Assembly (NCBI RefSeq): GCF_006965485.1
Contig: NZ_CP041360.1
Coordinates: forward strand, 6,366,501-6,430,500
Length of the DNA: 64,000 nucleotides
Direction: 5' to 3'
Origin: Spirosoma sp. KCTC 42546
Lineage (GTDB): Bacteria > Bacteroidota > Bacteroidia > Cytophagales > Spirosomataceae
Both the position numbers and the translations under genes were made by a program. Numbering within the stretch: the first letter of the stretch is position 1; every line of letters begins with the position of its first letter. Positions 61,113 to 64,000 of the stretch are shown one piece after another. The notes under the pieces are model-generated. The model ran no database searches and was not told the DNA's origin. It saw only the letters and a program-made list of their open reading frames with translations.

Positions 61113-61280
61113 AAGCTGTTTAAACTTTTAGTTTTCTAGCTAGGATTTGCGCGATTTTTGTCATTCCGACTTTAGGAGGAATCTCAAGCTTGACTATTAC
61201 GGAAGCTTGAGATTCCTTCTAAAGTCGGAATGACAAAAATCGATTTAGTATCAATAGAAATTAGAAAGTTTGAACAGCTT
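61113..61280. repeat. Nested inverted repeats between FHA and RodA-PBP genes
   Basis: Inner element: 40-bp arms 61152-61191 and 61203-61242 (TTTGTCATTCCGACTTTAGG, AATCTCAAGCTT), 39 of 40 paired, 11-nt loop. Outer element: AAGCTGTTTAAACTTT and flank (61113-61138) facing its imperfect complement (61255-61280). A further small GC hairpin at 61288-61312 lies next to the RodA-PBP stop codon and may be its terminator. Confidence 0.9.
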
Positions 61281-61315
61281 CTTAATGTAGCGTGGATATC
61301 CCACCCGCGCTACGG

Positions 61316-64000
61316 TTAAAAGCTACCCAAATAATTCCGCTGTTTTAAAATGGGCGCTACTACAGTGTTCGCTAAGTTGACCGCATCGGCAGAGGATTCG
61401 CCCAGCTCGATCCGCACCGTAACTACGGTATGCGAACGGCCATCGGGTGTAGGGGCGAAAAATACGTACCAGCCATCGTTCCGCTGAACGCCCTGCACGA
61501 TCCGTTCGGGGGTGCCGGTTTTACCCGCCACCCGCGCTACACTAATCTTACTCCGCCCCGCCGATGGATTCGACTGTTCGATCATAAACTCCTCTAACTG
61601 CTCCGCATAATCAGGCCGACGGGCAATGGGTTTCCCTGCACTGATCGACTTGAGTTTCCCGCCCAGATCCAACACGTAACGCGACGGCTGCAAGACACCT
61701 CGGTTAGCAATGGCACCCGCCATTCGGCCCAGGGCTGCAGGAGTTGTAGTCAGTTGCCCCTGCCCCCATGCCAAGCCCGAGAACTCACTCCGGTAGCGTC
61801 GTGGATACTGCGTGCTCTGGTACAACTTCCGACGAACGACAAACGAAGAATCACGCCAGTGCTGCCGAATCTGAACACGTTCGGCGTCGGTATGGGTGTC
61901 CGAAAAAGAGTAGCCACCAATCAGATCGACGTTCATGCCCGTGGCCAGATAGAGATCGGCCAGTTCGTTATCCAATGCATTATCGTTCGCCGTTCGGATA
62001 AAATAGACGTTGCTCGACCGAACAATCGCCTTCCGCATATCGACCAGTTCTCCACAGGGTTCCGATTCCCGCGTGCCTCGGCGAATGATCTCCTGACACG
62101 AAATCGGGTAGCGAACCGCCGAGGCCGACGAGCCCAGTTTATTAAACGCAGCCATCGCCGTCAGAATCTTAGCCGTCGAGCCGGGCGCCGTTGGATAGGT
62201 CATACCCAGATCGCGTTCGGTTACCAGGTAGGGTAGTTCCAGCCGATCCCGATCCGAGAGCAACATGACTTCGGGCGTTTTAAGGTTCGGTAACGGGTGA
62301 ATCGCCGACGCCAGCACATCGCCCGAAGCCGCGTCCAGCACCACTACCGAAAGGCGTTTGTTGTTATATTTAGATTGGGCCAGTGCCTTCTGCAACGTCA
62401 CTTGTAGCTCGGCATTTACGCTTAGGTGGAGATCACGATTTTTAGCTTTCCGTTCGGCAACTTCGCGACTGTCGATCCCGGCCCGCAAGGCCGGAGCGAG
62501 TTCGCTGTAATCATAAACGGATAGCGTACGCGTTTGCTGAACCGTCGGACTGAACCGATCGGCCTGGTAATCGGTGGCTACAAGGGTCGTTTTACGCGGG
62601 CGACTGTTAAATCCCCGCAACTCGCTGAAGTGTGTAGCCTCGGCATAATAGCCATTGCTTTGCCCCCAGAAAAGTTGCGTATTCAAATCGCCGATCCAGA
62701 AAAACAGGTGTTCACCGAAGGGGTAATAGCGTTGAAGCCGCTTTTGGGTGAGCGTTTGAAGCTGATCAGCAGTCAGGCCACTTTGCCGAAGCCGTGCTGA
62801 CTGCTGCGTAACCAGTTCGGGCGAGCTTGTTGCCAGCACAAGGCCGTTCCGGTCGTAGACGGTGCCTGCTGCCAGCACACGGGTCAGCCGCTCGATTCGG
62901 GGATTGTAGCTGTACACAGGATCGCCGTTGCGGGTCACTACCCGCGCGGGCCGTACAATATACTCGCTGCCCTTCCAGCCAACAATCGGCAACAAGCGAC
63001 CAATCAAAACCACTACGCCGATCAGAAATCCGGCAATACCGGCCATCAGCACCACATAGTAGTTCTTCTCCAGGTATTGCCGTTGCTCTGGCTGCCCCGG
63101 CCGATGCGCCACACTGAATACAACGCCCATCGCCATTAAATTGATAATCAGCGAGATTTTTCCGTAACTCAGAAACGGCACGCTAATTCCCGTTAAGGGC
63201 AACAACCCAATAGAACCACTGGCGATGATCAGGAATTGAACGCCTGTCGCAATGGCGATACCTGCCACCAAGAAAAAACTGAACGGCTGCCCAGCCCGCC
63301 GGGCGTGCAACAAGGTCCGGTGCAATAGTATGCCCATGAGCAGAAAAACGACCACTACACCCAATCCGCCCAGTTCTTCGCCCACGCTGGGTAAAATCAT
63401 GTCGGTATGGGCGGCTGGCATGGCATTGGCATACCCTTTTCCAAGCCCCTGTCCCGTCCAGCCACCAGCGGCCAATGCCCAGAAACTGTGCGCCAGATGA
63501 TCGCCCCCATATACATCGTTATTCCAGGGATTGAGCCACATGGCTTTCCGGTCGGCCAGACGGCTCCCCACGAACGGCAACTGATCGCCAAAGGCGAACA
63601 TCGCGATCACCAGCAGGAGCAATACGGGGGCTTCGGTCAATAAAGCGGCCCAGCCCAGTCCGGTTCGCGAACGAGCCTCGCCCTGCCAATACATATACCC
63701 GACCAGCACGACTAAACTGAGCAGTGTTGCGATCCAGCCGGGTAATAGCCAGAGTGCGATGCCATAGCCGAGACCTGTTGCCAGGGTCAGGGGCAGGTTT
63801 CCCCGAGCGATGCTGTAAAACAGCAAAAACGTAAAGCAGACAACCAGCGACGGCCCCATATCGCCCAGCAGGAGGTAAAGCAGCATGAGCAACCCCGCTC
63901 CGGCCAATGCCCCAAAGCTCACCCGAAAGCGCCAGCGAAGATCGGGCAGTTGCCTGATTTGCTGCTCATTCGCGGCAAAGAACCCCGCAAAGAAAATCAG
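61316..64000 (-). CDS. SEDS (RodA/FtsW) - class B PBP fusion, 5' end beyond window
   Basis: The frame stays open to the right edge (26 codons past a GTG at 63922), so at least 894 residues are visible and the true start is outside. The first part is a SEDS glycosyltransferase with about ten helices: the HTDMILPSVGEELG loop bearing the essential Asp, and LPLTGISVPFLSYGKISLIINL. A membrane helix (FLIGVVVLIGRLLP) links it to a penicillin-binding transpeptidase with SxxK (PGSTAK, Ser about 582 counted from the GTG), SSN and KTGT (Lys about 801). Normally rodA/ftsW and the class B PBP are two genes whose products form a complex. Here both activities are on one chain that polymerises and crosslinks peptidoglycan. 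FHA protein encoded downstream. Confidence 0.92.
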   Translation of the reverse strand: MIFFAGFFAANEQQIRQLPDLRWRFRVSFGALAGAGLLMLLYLLLGDMGPSLVVCFTFLLFYSIARGNLPLTLATGLGYGIALWLLPGWIATLLSLVVLVGYMYWQGEARSRTGLGWAALLTEAPVLLLLVIAMFAFGDQLPFVGSRLADRKAMWLNPWNNDVYGGDHLAHSFWALAAGGWTGQGLGKGYANAMPAAHTDMILPSVGEELGGLGVVVVFLLMGILLHRTLLHARRAGQPFSFFLVAGIAIATGVQFLIIASGSIGLLPLTGISVPFLSYGKISLIINLMAMGVVFSVAHRPGQPEQRQYLEKNYYVVLMAGIAGFLIGVVVLIGRLLPIVGWKGSEYIVRPARVVTRNGDPVYSYNPRIERLTRVLAAGTVYDRNGLVLATSSPELVTQQSARLRQSGLTADQLQTLTQKRLQRYYPFGEHLFFWIGDLNTQLFWGQSNGYYAEATHFSELRGFNSRPRKTTLVATDYQADRFSPTVQQTRTLSVYDYSELAPALRAGIDSREVAERKAKNRDLHLSVNAELQVTLQKALAQSKYNNKRLSVVVLDAASGDVLASAIHPLPNLKTPEVMLLSDRDRLELPYLVTERDLGMTYPTAPGSTAKILTAMAAFNKLGSSASAVRYPISCQEIIRRGTRESEPCGELVDMRKAIVRSSNVYFIRTANDNALDNELADLYLATGMNVDLIGGYSFSDTHTDAERVQIRQHWRDSSFVVRRKLYQSTQYPRRYRSEFSGLAWGQGQLTTTPAALGRMAGAIANRGVLQPSRYVLDLGGKLKSISAGKPIARRPDYAEQLEEFMIEQSNPSAGRSKISVARVAGKTGTPERIVQGVQRNDGWYVFFAPTPDGRSHTVVTVRIELGESSADAVNLANTVVAPILKQRNYLGSF

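Noticed and set aside
1..64000. tRNA, rRNA, transposase or integrase genes, phage genes and origin-like sites
   Set aside because: None could be recognised on either strand by reading.

Overview
The window reads as chromosome of a Bacteroidota species of the Cytophagales, most like Spirosoma or a close relative (inference, not tested by search). The grounds are a SusC/SusD pair, several TonB-dependent receptors with N-terminal carboxypeptidase-regulatory-like domains, HmuY, promoters of the TTG-N19/20-TAnnTTTG type, few Shine-Dalgarno sites and about 50% GC. No rRNA, tRNA, CRISPR array or transposase was seen.

Layout. 1-7246 (-): polysaccharide-utilisation operon susC > susD > SGNH hydrolase > a secreted glycosidase with two tandem clan GH-A domains, running off the left edge. 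7525-9123 (+): a KduD-like dehydrogenase and an IclR regulator, divergent from susC across an intergenic region with two promoters and two palindromes. 9340-18000: a relic ORF, a lipoprotein, a beta-helix protein, a large NHL-repeat surface protein and a cytochrome c/PQQ sugar dehydrogenase fusion. 18200-20636 (+): zinc alcohol dehydrogenase and MFS transporter. 20771-26114 (+): TonB-type beta-barrel receptor, LolA-like protein and a PAS histidine kinase with a TTG start. 26414-36426 (+): K+-uptake kdp cluster (small membrane ORF, kdpF, kdpA, kdpB, kdpC, porin, short KdpD, HAMP-PAS kinase). A TumE-type toxin/antitoxin pair lies antisense between kdpA and kdpB. 36439-45941 (-): carbohydrate cluster GH32 > esterase/SMP-30 fusion > DUF4886 > SGNH > PVC-type cytochrome dehydrogenase. 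46181-55955 (+): heme-iron locus with small ORFs, a Fur-like protein reduced to its DNA-binding half, TonB heme receptor, HmuY, HmuTUV and HmuS. 56132-60028 (-): siderophore receptor > PepSY protein > small membrane protein. 60240-64000 (-): FHA protein downstream of a RodA/FtsW-PBP fusion that is cut by the right edge.

Three things stand out. (1) The iron genes share a palindrome of the form TTTAGAt-N3-TTCTAAA, found at four places; two copies bracket a near-perfect promoter in front of the heme receptor gene. The local Fur-like protein lacks the metal/dimerisation domain. (2) The toxin/antitoxin pair splits the kdp operon on the opposite strand. (3) The intergenic spaces hold more than a dozen long, near-perfect inverted repeats. 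Several are nested inside one another, and one family of about 53-55-bp arms occurs twice with a compensatory base-pair change.
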